A stretch of DNA of 64,000 bases from Streptomyces sp. NBC_00223. GTDB lineage: Bacteria > Actinomycetota > Actinomycetes > Streptomycetales > Streptomycetaceae. Under the pieces are notes generated by a model, which was not told where the DNA came from, ran no database searches, and saw nothing but the letters and a program-made list of their open reading frames with translations. Location: positions 2,837,501 to 2,901,500 of the forward strand of contig NZ_CP108109.1 of assembly GCF_036199905.1 (NCBI RefSeq), given 5' to 3'. Every line of letters starts with the position of its first letter. Within the stretch, counting starts at the first letter, position 1. The position numbers and the translations under genes were made by a program. Below, piece by piece: positions 56,801-64,000 of this stretch.

Positions 56801-57301
56801 GTCAACGTCACGATCGCGTACTCCAGCGCGACCGAGCAGATCAAGACCACCGTCACCCAGCAGGGTGGCCTGACCATCAGCGTGGACAACTCGGCCGCCG
56901 TCGTGCTGCCGACCCCCACCCTGACCACCGACGCCTCCGCGCTCTCCACCAGCGGCGACATCAACCCGGTCACCGTCACCGACACCCGGACCCAGAGCCC
57001 GGGCTGGAACGTGGTCGGCCAGGTCGGCAACTTCAGCAACGGCTCCGGCGGCAGCATCTCCTCCGGATACCTCGGCTGGGCGCCCAAGGTGCTCGACTCC
57101 GCCACCGGTGAGGTCGTCACCCCCGGCGCGGTCGTCGCCCCCGGCACCAACGGCGGCCTGGGCAAGTCCCAGCAGCTCGCCACCGCCGGCGCCGGCTCCG
57201 CCAACGGCACCGCCCACGTCGGCGCCACGCTCAACCTGCTCGCCCCCACCAGCACCCAGGTGGGCAACTACACGGCCACGATGACGCTCACCGCCATCTG
57301 A
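53861..57301 (+). CDS. secreted subtilisin-like (S8) peptidase with Ig-like and WxL-like C-terminal domains
   Basis: 1146 residues from the GTG at 53861. Signal peptide (about 1-46), inhibitor-like propeptide (VSVNAVAAHLSADEVKRL), peptidase core (Asp in GVLVGIDGMN, oxyanion region VVVSSGDSG, Ser in FGGTSQAAPLIAGAA), then a long beta region, a bacterial Ig-like domain (ITSPADGSISGGKKPTVTG, about 905) and a 160-residue tail with WxL-domain features (VTVTDTR, SPGWNVV, NFSN, YLGWAPK, ending NYTATMTLTAI). The usual HGTHVAG box is not seen; AAQGTVVYDF stands where some relatives have it. The tail would bind the wall, and the DUF916 protein downstream may be its anchor. Confidence 0.8.
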   Translation: MRKAPPIMPASPPERRRILRTATVISLSAALATAWGASMMPSAVAAPATVAPAPVLDGAGSGGSVIVWLKNQHTNLNLRTQGKQRIAAAHSDQASIVSDIKSHGGTDITQLVSVNAVAAHLSADEVKRLSLNSGVDKIVPDSQVEILKPTASATVDDPTPLNPAVCPTDPSKPLLEPEALSDIHFQSDDPNTPGMGSSIATGKGVLVGIDGMNSLAGNPNFTRADGSHVVVGATDYTKDKSNDEAYGDASSVAAQGTVVYDFSKELPYSGLPTGCTFVLKGDAPDASLVDASNADTPESVSGNSHSDSNVKTESQIVAGIDAAVTKYHVDVLSESYGYSPKPGSYKTHWAANDAAVAAGVTVVVSSGDSGVSGTVSSPADDPQVIAAGATNTLRLNAQAYGYSGWVNDDITPLSSGGTTTNGKLVDLVAPGYGGEAACNPTGSGCPTNTATEAFGGTSQAAPLIAGAAADVIQAYRDSHNGTSPTPAMVKQILTSTATDTGAPADQQGAGLVNIYHATKAAQQMPGSTLTTGPGDSPSLVANPSQLDVSGNGGSTNDQTVNLYNTSDTATSVTGTYRSLGSPSQIGDVVTENVSAPDPSLPVAAEGATAAPPVTFDVPAGLDRLDADMIWPDPTNGAILSFTLVDPQGRLRQISYDYGTPATKAGSLGKVPNLQHTEVAHPEAGKWTAKILWANGRSHLQDPPNVPGTYTGKVSFKASGRHYVTSAASSAVTIPAHSSAAVPLHIAMPTAPGDHPESVQFTADNGVVTSLPISRRTLIPAAGGAFQTLISSTVGRDQGQTSTFNFPVAAGRKDLTVTFQTDDAAADNPFSFYLVDPSGKLSTSVTSAATTVNGVTKATGTLHVANPAAGTWEIDVKLNLTVSGNEFTQIVYGNVAPDAPAITSPADGSISGGKKPTVTGTGAAGATVKVTDESGKAVCSAVVAGDGTWSCAPADDLTPGSHTLTATQTDASGAGSIVSNAVNVTIAYSSATEQIKTTVTQQGGLTISVDNSAAVVLPTPTLTTDASALSTSGDINPVTVTDTRTQSPGWNVVGQVGNFSNGSGGSISSGYLGWAPKVLDSATGEVVTPGAVVAPGTNGGLGKSQQLATAGAGSANGTAHVGATLNLLAPTSTQVGNYTATMTLTAI

Positions 57302-57330
57302 GCCACCGCACAACGGTCCGGCCGGGCGGG
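57107..57330 (+). repeat. near-identical 3' block shared by both peptidase genes (copy 1)
   Basis: 224 bp (57107-57330) match 59754-59977 with one difference (a silent C/T in a Gly codon). The block runs from the last coding part through the stop codon and 29 nt of untranslated sequence into the terminator. Identity that includes non-coding DNA points to recent duplication or gene conversion. Confidence 0.9.
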
Positions 57331-57351
57331 TACCCGACACCCGGCCGGACC
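57315..57351 (+). terminator. terminator after the S8 peptidase gene
   Basis: 12-bp stem GGTCCGGCCGGG / CCCGGCCGGACC with a 13-nt loop that itself contains the palindrome GGGTACCC. Confidence 0.75.
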
Positions 57352-57539
57352 CCTGCCGCAAGCCATCGGCTCGGCAACGTCCCCGTCTGACGCGAGACCT
57401 GGACGACGCCCGCTGACAACCAGCCGGCGAAACCACGCACAGATGTCTTCCGCCTCCCGGGCCGTCGCGCATCCACCAGATCCGGCGCCCGGGAGCGCGA
57501 AAGTGCAGCCCGAGCAGTTCACTTCTTTCGGAGGAATGA

Positions 57540-59948
57540 ATGCGTAAAATTCCACGCAAGGCGATCGCGCCTGCCGTGGGTGCCGCAGTCGCGGTAGGCA
57601 TGCTCTTGTCCAGCGCACCGGTTGCCCTGGCCAGCAGCACCACCAGCGCGACAGTGGTGAGCGACAGTCCGAGCAAGGACCAGCGCATAGCCACGCTCAC
57701 CACCGCGCTCAGCAACATCACCGCCAAGCTCGCCGCCGGCGGCAAGAACCCGCAGGCGTACGGCAACACCGACCTGCGGGACATCTTCTCCCACCACATC
57801 GACTCGCTGTGGAAGCAGGGAGTCGACGGCGCGGGCACCACGATCGCGCTCATGGAGGGTTGGGAAGACCCCAACATCCAGACCAGCATGAACGCGCTCG
57901 ACGACGTGATCGGGCTGCCGCACGCCGAGATCTCCACGGTCTACCCGAGCGGCTCGCTGCCCGCCACCTGTCCCGCGGGCATGGTGGCGCTCGGCTCGTA
58001 CGGCTCGTGCAGCGCCTGGCAGGGCGAACTCCGCCTGGACGTCCAGGCGGCGCACATGCTGGCGCCGTACGCCAAGATCGTGATCGTCGCGACGCCGTCC
58101 GACAGCGAGATCGTCGGTGACGCCTCCAGCGAGGTCGCGATGCCCGAGATGGTCAAGGGCATGGAGTACGTCAGCCAGAACCACCTGGCCGACGTGATGT
58201 CCATCAGCGACGGCAGCAGCGAGACGGACTACAGCCGCGGCAAGGCGGAGATCACCGCGCAGGACATCGGCGGGATCATCGCCGCTGCCAACGAGGTCCC
58301 GATCATCAACGCCACCGGCGACTGCGGTGCCGCGCAGAACCTGACCACGGCGACCAAGCAGTGCGGCACGGTCTCCTCCGGACCGGCGTCGGCGACCTGG
58401 GGTGACTCGCCCTGGATCACCGCGATCGGTGGCGTCCGTCCGTCGCACACCGCTCCGTGCCCGCCGTGCGCCAACGACACCTTCCCCCTCGACCCCATCG
58501 AGGGCGCGGGCCTGTCGGAGATCTACACCCGTCCGAGCTACCAGGACGGCATCGCCAACATCAGCGGCAGCAAGATGCGCTCGGTTCCCGACCTCACCAT
58601 GAACAGCCAGGACGGCACCTCCGAGGCCGCCCCGCTGTTCGCCGCTGTGGTCGCCCTGGCGACGCAGGTCCACGGTTCGCCGCTCGGCGCCATCAACCAG
58701 ATGCTGTACGAGAAGCTGGCCAAGAACCCCACGGCCAACGGCATCGTGGACGTGACCACCGGTAACAACACCTACAAGACGATCCCGGGCTACTACGCGG
58801 CTCCGGGCTACGACGTGGCCTCGGGCTGGGGCACGGTCGACGCCAGCAAGTTCGTGCCGGCGCTCGCCGCCGCCGCGGCGGACGGCAACCCGATGACCGC
58901 TCAGGCCAAGGCCGCCCAGCACGACCTGGAGAACACGATCGCCCTGTCGCCGTCCACCACCGTGGCGCCGACCGGCATGGTCAACATCACCTCCACCGGT
59001 TTCCTCCCCGACCACCCGGTCAAGCTGTCCCTCGACGGGAACCCGCTGGCCACCGTCACGGCGGACACCTCGGGCAACTTCAGCTACGCCTTCACCCCGA
59101 ACGGCAAGTCGCTCACGGCCGGCAAGCACACCATCACCGTGAACAGCATGCTGCTCCAGCAGACCGCGGACTTCACCGTGAAGTCCGCGGCGGGCAACGG
59201 TCCGGTCATCACCTCTCCGACGGACGGCTCGATCAGCGGGGGCAAGACCCCGACCGTCACGGGCACCGGCACCGCCGGCGCCACCGTGAAGGTGACCGAC
59301 GAGTCCGGCAAGACCGTGTGCTCGGCCGTCGTGGCCGCTGACGGCACCTGGTCCTGCACCCCCTCGGCCGACCTGGCTCCCGGCAGCCACACGCTGACCG
59401 CGACCCAGACCGACACGTCCGGCAATGTGACCGTCTCCGCGACCACCGTCGGTGTGACGATCGCTTACGGCACTGCCACCGAGCAGATCAAGACCGATGT
59501 CACCCAGCAGGGTGGCCTGACGGTCAGCGTGGACAACTCGGCCGCCGTCGTGCTGCCGACCCCGACGCTGACCACCGACGCCTCCGCGCTCTCCACCAGC
59601 GGCGACATCAACCCGGTCACCGTCACCGACACCCGGACCCAGAGCCCGGGCTGGAATGTGGTCGGCCAGGTCGGCAACTTCAGCAACGGCTCCGGCGGCA
59701 CGATCTCGGCCGGATACCTCGGCTGGACGCCGAAGGTGCTCGACTTCGCCAATGGTGAGGTCGTCACCCCCGGCGCGGTCGTCGCCCCCGGCACCAACGG
59801 CGGTCTGGGCAAGTCCCAGCAGCTCGCCACCGCCGGCGCCGGCTCCGCCAACGGCACCGCCCACGTCGGCGCCACGCTCAACCTGCTCGCCCCCACCAGC
59901 ACCCAGGTGGGCAACTACACGGCCACGATGACGCTCACCGCCATCTGA
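57540..59948 (+). CDS. secreted sedolisin (S53) peptidase with Ig-like and WxL-like C-terminal domains
   Basis: 802 residues; an ideal GGAGGA site precedes the ATG. Signal peptide (about 1-32). The S53 catalytic elements are complete: Glu and Asp in GELRLDVQAAHMLAP, the oxyanion Asp in INATGDCGA and the Ser in SQDGTSEAAPLFAAVVAL. The pro-domain is short or absent compared with most sedolisins. After the peptidase come a beta domain, the Ig-like module (ITSPTDGSISGGKTPTVTG, about 555) and the WxL-like tail, nearly identical to that of the upstream peptidase. Sedolisins work at acid pH, here on the cell surface. Confidence 0.85.
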   Translation: MRKIPRKAIAPAVGAAVAVGMLLSSAPVALASSTTSATVVSDSPSKDQRIATLTTALSNITAKLAAGGKNPQAYGNTDLRDIFSHHIDSLWKQGVDGAGTTIALMEGWEDPNIQTSMNALDDVIGLPHAEISTVYPSGSLPATCPAGMVALGSYGSCSAWQGELRLDVQAAHMLAPYAKIVIVATPSDSEIVGDASSEVAMPEMVKGMEYVSQNHLADVMSISDGSSETDYSRGKAEITAQDIGGIIAAANEVPIINATGDCGAAQNLTTATKQCGTVSSGPASATWGDSPWITAIGGVRPSHTAPCPPCANDTFPLDPIEGAGLSEIYTRPSYQDGIANISGSKMRSVPDLTMNSQDGTSEAAPLFAAVVALATQVHGSPLGAINQMLYEKLAKNPTANGIVDVTTGNNTYKTIPGYYAAPGYDVASGWGTVDASKFVPALAAAAADGNPMTAQAKAAQHDLENTIALSPSTTVAPTGMVNITSTGFLPDHPVKLSLDGNPLATVTADTSGNFSYAFTPNGKSLTAGKHTITVNSMLLQQTADFTVKSAAGNGPVITSPTDGSISGGKTPTVTGTGTAGATVKVTDESGKTVCSAVVAADGTWSCTPSADLAPGSHTLTATQTDTSGNVTVSATTVGVTIAYGTATEQIKTDVTQQGGLTVSVDNSAAVVLPTPTLTTDASALSTSGDINPVTVTDTRTQSPGWNVVGQVGNFSNGSGGTISAGYLGWTPKVLDFANGEVVTPGAVVAPGTNGGLGKSQQLATAGAGSANGTAHVGATLNLLAPTSTQVGNYTATMTLTAI

Positions 59949-59977
59949 GCCACCGCACAACGGTCCGGCCGGGCGGG
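59754..59977 (+). repeat. near-identical 3' block (copy 2)
   Basis: Second copy of the 224-bp block at 57107-57330 (see there); offset exactly 2647 bp. Confidence 0.9.
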
Positions 59978-59998
59978 CATTCGACGCCCGGCCGGACC
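59962..59998 (+). terminator. terminator after the S53 peptidase gene
   Basis: 14-bp stem GGTCCGGCCGGGCG / CGCCCGGCCGGACC, the same design as the terminator at 57315-57351 but with a diverged loop. Confidence 0.75.
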
Positions 59999-60026
59999 CA
60001 CCGATCACGAGAACGAAGGGGCAACG

Positions 60027-61508
60027 ATGCTGGTACAGCGGATTGCCGACACGAATCGTCCGAAGGGTCGCCGCCTCCGGCGGCTGGCGGCGGGCCTGGC
60101 CGCGCTGCTGGCCCTGCTGCTCGCGACAGCAATATCGACGGACGCTGCGGTCGCCGCACCAACGTCGCCGTCCCCGTCCACCAGCGAGTCGCCGGGGCAA
60201 CCGCCGACCGGCACGACGGCACCCGGCAAGCCCTCGCCGAACGCGGTCGCCTGGTCGATCCAGGGGGCCGGCAAGCACAAGGTCGACACCCGGCCGACCT
60301 TCACGTATCAGGACTTCAAGCCGGGAACCGCGCGTGAGGACTTCGTCGCGGTCGACAACTTCAGCGCCAAGCCGCTTGATCTGACGGTGTACCCGAGTGA
60401 CGCCTTCAACACCGAGACCGGTGGATTCGACGTACTGACCGCCGCCCAGAAGAACGTGGACGTGGGCAGCTGGATCCGGCTGGCGAAGACCGCGGTCCGG
60501 GTCCCGGCCCGCTCGACGGTCATCATCCCGTTCACCATCGCCGCGCCGCGCAACGCCACTCCCGGATTCCATGTCGGCGGCATCGTGGCCTCCTCGTCGA
60601 GCACCGCGCTCGACTCGAAGGGGAACAACGTCCGGGTCGACCGCCGGGTCGGGATGCGCATCTACCTCCAGGTCTCGGGTCCGCTGCACCCGACGCTGAC
60701 GGTCAAGAACATGTCCGTGAACTTCCACGGCGGCTGGAGCCCGGACCGCCCCGGTTCCGCGACGGTCAGCTACACCGTGGCCAACACCGGCAATGTCCCC
60801 CTCCAGGCGAAGCAGACCCTGGGTACGGAGGGGCTGTTCGGCGTGTTCTCCAAGACCACCAAGGCCGCGGACGTCCCGCTGCTGCTGCCGGGCAACTCCA
60901 TCAAGCTGACCTCGAAGCTCTCGGACATCTGGCCGGGCGGACGGCTTCGGGTGAAGGTCGATCTCGCGCCCTACACCTCGATCATCACGCTCGCGTCGAC
61001 GCCGGCCCACGGCAGCGGGCAGACGAGCGTGTGGGCCGTGCCGTGGACCTGGCTGATCGCCCTGCTGGTCGTCCTGGCGATCGTCGCGCTGTACGTCCTC
61101 CGTTGGCGGAAGCGGCGCAAGGCCGCGAAGGCGCCCAAGGACGCGGCGAAGGACGGCGCGAAGGGCGCGTCCAAGGACGCGAGCGGGGACGGTTCCAAGG
61201 AGGCTACGAAGGAGGGTACGAAGGAGGGGTCCAAGGAAGGGTCCAAGGACGCCTCCGACGGGTCCGCGGCGGGCGTGAAGGACGGGTCGAAGGCCGCGAA
61301 GGCCGCGACGGTGTCCGAGTCCGCGCCGGCCGACGCGGAGAGCGCGCCTGCCGCCGAGCCGGAGGTCCAGGCGCACGCGGCGGCCGAGGCGTCGGACACG
61401 CCCGAGGCCGATCCCGAGCCTGAGGCCGAGGCGAAGGCCGACTCCGACGGGGGCACCGGACCCGACTCCGACCCCGACTCCGCCGAGAAGGCCGCGCCTT
61501 CGGCGTGA
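60027..61508 (+). CDS. DUF916-type (WxL-interacting protein-like) membrane-anchored protein
   Basis: 493 residues. Signal peptide (about 1-45), Ser/Thr/Pro linker, then two beta-sandwich regions. FKPGTAREDFVAVDNFSAKPLDLTVY and VGSWIRLAK, PFTIAAP and PGFHVGGIVAS match the peptidoglycan-binding half of WxL-interacting proteins. A second region (MRIYLQVSGPLHPTLTV, SYTVANTGNVPL) matches the partner-binding half. One membrane helix follows (about 335-358), then RWRKRRK and a long cytoplasmic tail of Lys/Asp/Ala/Glu repeats. In Firmicutes such proteins hold WxL proteins on the wall. Its place right after two WxL-tailed peptidases supports that role. Confidence 0.8.
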   Translation: MLVQRIADTNRPKGRRLRRLAAGLAALLALLLATAISTDAAVAAPTSPSPSTSESPGQPPTGTTAPGKPSPNAVAWSIQGAGKHKVDTRPTFTYQDFKPGTAREDFVAVDNFSAKPLDLTVYPSDAFNTETGGFDVLTAAQKNVDVGSWIRLAKTAVRVPARSTVIIPFTIAAPRNATPGFHVGGIVASSSSTALDSKGNNVRVDRRVGMRIYLQVSGPLHPTLTVKNMSVNFHGGWSPDRPGSATVSYTVANTGNVPLQAKQTLGTEGLFGVFSKTTKAADVPLLLPGNSIKLTSKLSDIWPGGRLRVKVDLAPYTSIITLASTPAHGSGQTSVWAVPWTWLIALLVVLAIVALYVLRWRKRRKAAKAPKDAAKDGAKGASKDASGDGSKEATKEGTKEGSKEGSKDASDGSAAGVKDGSKAAKAATVSESAPADAESAPAAEPEVQAHAAAEASDTPEADPEPEAEAKADSDGGTGPDSDPDSAEKAAPSA

Positions 61509-61576
61509 CGGCGGCGCGGCGGCCCGGCGGCTCATTCGTCCGGGCCGCCCCCGCCGCCCCCAGCGGTGACAACCAC

Positions 61577-61616
61577 CCGAAGGCCGGGGGGCGCGAAAAC
61601 GCCCCCCGGCCTTCGG
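61577..61616 (+). terminator. strong terminator after the DUF916 gene
   Basis: Perfect 17-bp stem CCGAAGGCCGGGGGGCG / CGCCCCCCGGCCTTCGG with loop CGAAAA. It separates the peptidase set from the decarboxylase gene. Confidence 0.85.
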
Positions 61617-61656
61617 CCGTGACCGGGGTGGCGGCGCCCGGCAGGGAAGTGGTGGG

Positions 61657-62994
61657 ATGGTCGCCATGACGGATGAGCTGGGAATACGGCGGGGACACGC
61701 ACTGCGCGCGGCGGTGGAGCAGGGGCTGGTAGGCGAGGAGGAGCCGGTGGTCGGACTGCTCGACATCACGGGCATCGAGCACTCCGCCAGAGCGCTGCAC
61801 GCCGCGTTCGCCACCCCGGGCACGGCCGTCACCCACACCTTCGCCGTGAAGGCAGCCTCCCTCGTACCCGTCCTGGCGCTGCTCGGGGAGTGCGGGCTGG
61901 GCGCGGAGGTCGCCAGCCCCGGTGAACTCGCCCTCGCCCGCGCCGCCGGCATCCCCGCCGACCGTACGGTCCTGGACTCCCCCGCCAAGACCCCGGCCGA
62001 ACTGCGCGAGGCGCTCGCGTTCGGCATCGCGGTCAACGTGGACAACCCGCGGGAACTCGCCCGCATCGACGCGCTGTTGGCCGGGGCGCCCTCGTCCTCC
62101 CCGGTCGGGCTGCGGGTCAACCCGCAGGTCGGCGGCGGCAGCATCGGCGCGATGAGCACCGCCACGGCCACCTCGAAGTTCGGGGTCGCGCTGCGCGACC
62201 CGGGCGCCGAGGAGTGGGTGCTGCGGGCGTACGCCGAGCGGCCGTGGCTCAACCGGCTGCACACGCACACCGGCTCGCAGGGGGTCCCGCTCGCGCTGAT
62301 GGCGGCGGGCGTCAGGGCCGCGTACGAGCTGGCCGAGCGGATCAACGCGGCCGCCGGACGCCAGCAGATCACCGTCCTGGACATCGGCGGCGGACTGCCG
62401 GTCAACTTCGGCTCCGACGAGACGACCCCCGCCTTCGCGGACTACGCGGCGGTGCTGCGTACGGAGGTCCCCGGGCTCTTCGACGGGCGCTACGGCATCG
62501 TCACCGAGTTCGGCCGCTCCCTGCTCGCCAAGAACGGCACGGTGCTGGCCCGCGTCGAGTACGCCAAGTCGGCCGGCGGCCGGGCGATCGCGGTCACCCA
62601 CGCGGGCGCGCAGGTCGCCACCCGTACGGTCTTCGTCCCCGAGGCGTGGCCGATCCGGGTGCTCGCGCTCGACGCCACGGGCGTGGAGAAGCACGGCGAG
62701 CCGGTCGTCCAGGACGTGGCCGGGCCCTGCTGCTTCGCGGGCGACCTGGTCGCCCGGGCCCGTCCGCTGCCGCTGCTCGACGCGGGCGACCATGTGGCCC
62801 TGCTGGACACCGGCGCCTACTACTTCTCCAACCACTTCGCGTACAACTCGCTGCCCCGGCCCGCCGTCCACGGCTACACCGCGCACCCCGACGGCAGCGT
62901 CGACTTCGCGCCGGTCAGGACGGCCCAGACCCGGGAGGAACTGCTCGCGGAGAGCGGCGGCGGACTGCCGCCGCTGCGCCGCGGGCTCCGGTGA
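61657..62994 (+). CDS. PLP-dependent amino-acid decarboxylase, diaminopimelate decarboxylase-like (fold III)
   Basis: 445 residues; a second ATG (61669) is an equally good start. An alanine-racemase-type barrel with the PLP Lys in THTFAVKAAS (about residue 70), HTHTGSQG, the phosphate-binding DIGGGLPVNFG and TEFGRSL. The second-subunit active-site motif, CESGD in LysA, reads CCFAGD here, so the Cys and Asp are kept but the substrate-selecting Glu is not. It may act on another amino acid. The gene stands alone after a strong terminator, not in a lysine operon. Confidence 0.8.
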   Translation: MVAMTDELGIRRGHALRAAVEQGLVGEEEPVVGLLDITGIEHSARALHAAFATPGTAVTHTFAVKAASLVPVLALLGECGLGAEVASPGELALARAAGIPADRTVLDSPAKTPAELREALAFGIAVNVDNPRELARIDALLAGAPSSSPVGLRVNPQVGGGSIGAMSTATATSKFGVALRDPGAEEWVLRAYAERPWLNRLHTHTGSQGVPLALMAAGVRAAYELAERINAAAGRQQITVLDIGGGLPVNFGSDETTPAFADYAAVLRTEVPGLFDGRYGIVTEFGRSLLAKNGTVLARVEYAKSAGGRAIAVTHAGAQVATRTVFVPEAWPIRVLALDATGVEKHGEPVVQDVAGPCCFAGDLVARARPLPLLDAGDHVALLDTGAYYFSNHFAYNSLPRPAVHGYTAHPDGSVDFAPVRTAQTREELLAESGGGLPPLRRGLR

Positions 62995-63021
62995 CGGGGG
63001 CCGGGACTCGGGTCGCGGCCC

Positions 63022-63564
63022 TCAGCGGCGGCGCGGGCCGCCGCCGGGGGCCGCGTCGCCCGCGGCGATACCGGTGAGCTGGTACGCGTCAGCGGCGCCG
63101 TCGAGGCGCACCCACAGCAGGGCGTCCCGGGAGCGCTCGACCCGGGCGACCCGGCGGGACCTGGCCCACAGGCCGGCGCCGACGCCGGCGAGCAGCATGC
63201 CGCCCGCGCAGGGCAGCAGGAGGGACGAGGCGCCGGCGACCACGAACGCCGACAGCAGCCACCACCTGCGGCGGCGTATCCAGAGGCGGGCGGTCACCTT
63301 GCGGTCCTGGAGGTAGACCGACTTCGCGGCCCGGGAGGCGGCCTCGGCCCGTCGGCCGTGACGGCTGCCGCGCACCGCGAAGGTGATCACCGCGGCCAGG
63401 ACGAAGAGGGCGGCACCGGCCATGACGCCGATACGGCGGCCGGTGGGACTGAAGGTGACCGCGGTACCGGGGGCTGCCGCGATCACTCCCGCCCACCACA
63501 GCCAGCACGCCGCCGCGCGTACCGTCACCGCCACCCGTGCCAATGTGTAGGCCCCGCGCACCAT
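63022..63564 (-). CDS. hypothetical membrane protein
   Basis: 180 residues from the ATG at 63564, preceded by GGGAGGGAG; the frame is open further upstream. Four predicted membrane helices (about 15-35, 43-63, 98-120 and the adjacent GGMLLAGVGAGLW) with a basic loop (RRAEAASRAAKSVYLQDRKVTARLWIRRRR) between pairs and a soluble C-terminal segment. Not recognised. Convergent with the decarboxylase gene. Confidence 0.65.
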   Translation of the reverse strand: MVRGAYTLARVAVTVRAAACWLWWAGVIAAAPGTAVTFSPTGRRIGVMAGAALFVLAAVITFAVRGSRHGRRAEAASRAAKSVYLQDRKVTARLWIRRRRWWLLSAFVVAGASSLLLPCAGGMLLAGVGAGLWARSRRVARVERSRDALLWVRLDGAADAYQLTGIAAGDAAPGGGPRRR

Positions 63565-63750
63565 GTCGCGCTCCCTCCCTTTGTCGTCGCACTCGTGCGA
63601 CATCACCTGACAAGTGGTGGGGAGGTTACTTTGTGATTCTCAGATTTTCGTTAAAGTCAGCGGCCGCGTTCGGGCAACCACCGGGAGCGCCCGATCGTCA
63701 CAGCTCATGCCGCACATGTCCGGCTCGAACGAACGTGGGGAACCCGCGAG

Positions 63751-64000
63751 ATGTCCCGACACACCCGCCGCCGCTGGGCCGCCGCCCCGGCTGCCTGCGC
63801 GATCGCCCTGCTCGGCGTCCCGCTGGCCGCCGGGCCCGCCCACGCGGTCCCGGCGGACGGGCCGGTGCTGCGACTGGCGGTGGACAGCACCGACATCGGC
63901 ATTCCCCAGCAGTCCGACGGCAGCGACGCCGCGCGGCTCGGCTGGAGCCTGGCGGGCCCGGGCGACGGCCGGACCGCCGAGGACGTGGACATCACCCTCG
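63751..64000 (+). CDS. secreted protein, N-terminal fragment cut by window edge
   Basis: 83 residues visible, ATG at 63751 with GCGAG upstream. Begins MSRHTRRRWAAAPAAC, a signal peptide ending about AHA (residues 34-36), then VPADGPVLRLAVDSTDIG, a start of a secreted beta-rich domain. The remainder is outside the window, so no family can be named. The AT-rich stretch 63630-63665 upstream probably holds its promoter. Confidence 0.7.
   Translation, partial: MSRHTRRRWAAAPAACAIALLGVPLAAGPAHAVPADGPVLRLAVDSTDIGIPQQSDGSDAARLGWSLAGPGDGRTAEDVDITL

Noticed and set aside
57519..62405. Minus-strand frame of about 1630 codons, and a similar one at 53891-57937
   Set aside because: Both mirror the peptidase and DUF916 genes on the other strand. 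Repeats in the translation simply reflect the duplicated tails.

Overview
The window is high-GC actinobacterial chromosome, almost certainly Streptomyces or a close streptomycete. The evidence is strong G/C bias at third codon positions, many GTG starts, a WhiB protein, a SigF-type sigma factor with anti-sigma and antagonist partners, F420 biosynthesis genes and many LytR-CpsA-Psr (LCP) wall enzymes. From memory, the gene order also follows the conserved core of the S. coelicolor chromosome from sahH through manA/manB/whiB/manC to the hut genes. Family names come from recognising motifs; no database search was run.

Layout. 1-6817 (minus): adenosylhomocysteinase (cut by the window edge), a CDF metal transporter, and a GDP-mannose precursor cluster (manA, a SIS-like protein, a Trm112-like protein, manB), then a DUF3499 protein. 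7162-13498: a zincin-like protein, a translationally coupled DUF5719/giant glycosyltransferase pair, and whiB. 13962-17095 (plus): a Cys-rich leader peptide in front of a cysteine dioxygenase, then fbiA-fbiB for coenzyme F420. 17180-20213: AlkA-type glycosylase, manC, TIGR03089 protein. 20384-36599: six LCP proteins mixed with a GT2 enzyme, a thioesterase, a sortase-type (LAETG) surface protein and a Crp/Fnr - broken cyclase - PycTM locus. An IS30-family element (25453-26934, 3-bp target duplication) sits in the loop of a palindromic terminator. 36706-44943: ugd, CGNR regulator, VOC protein, M19 dipeptidase, purE/purK, GtrA protein, two-component system. 45082-52951: anti-sigma kinase, STAS antagonist and SigI-like sigma factor, followed by a GTGA-coupled histidine-utilisation operon (hutU, M20 hydrolase, hutF) plus hutI. 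53861-61508: two secreted peptidases (subtilisin-like and sedolisin) that share an Ig-like plus WxL-like tail, followed by a membrane DUF916-type (WxL-interacting) protein. 61657-64000: a PLP decarboxylase, a membrane protein and the start of a secreted protein.

How it fits together. Much of the window makes or decorates the cell envelope: activated mannose (manA/B/C), glucuronate precursor (ugd), glycosyltransferases, GtrA, LCP ligases, a LAETG protein and the WxL-like peptidase display set. The most interesting candidates are (1) an actinobacterial WxL/DUF916 surface-peptidase complex, (2) a Pycsar-like locus whose cyclase is internally deleted while the effector and a cyclic-nucleotide-type regulator remain, (3) a leaderless poly-cysteine leader peptide controlling cysteine dioxygenase, and (4) the IS30 insertion in a terminator loop.
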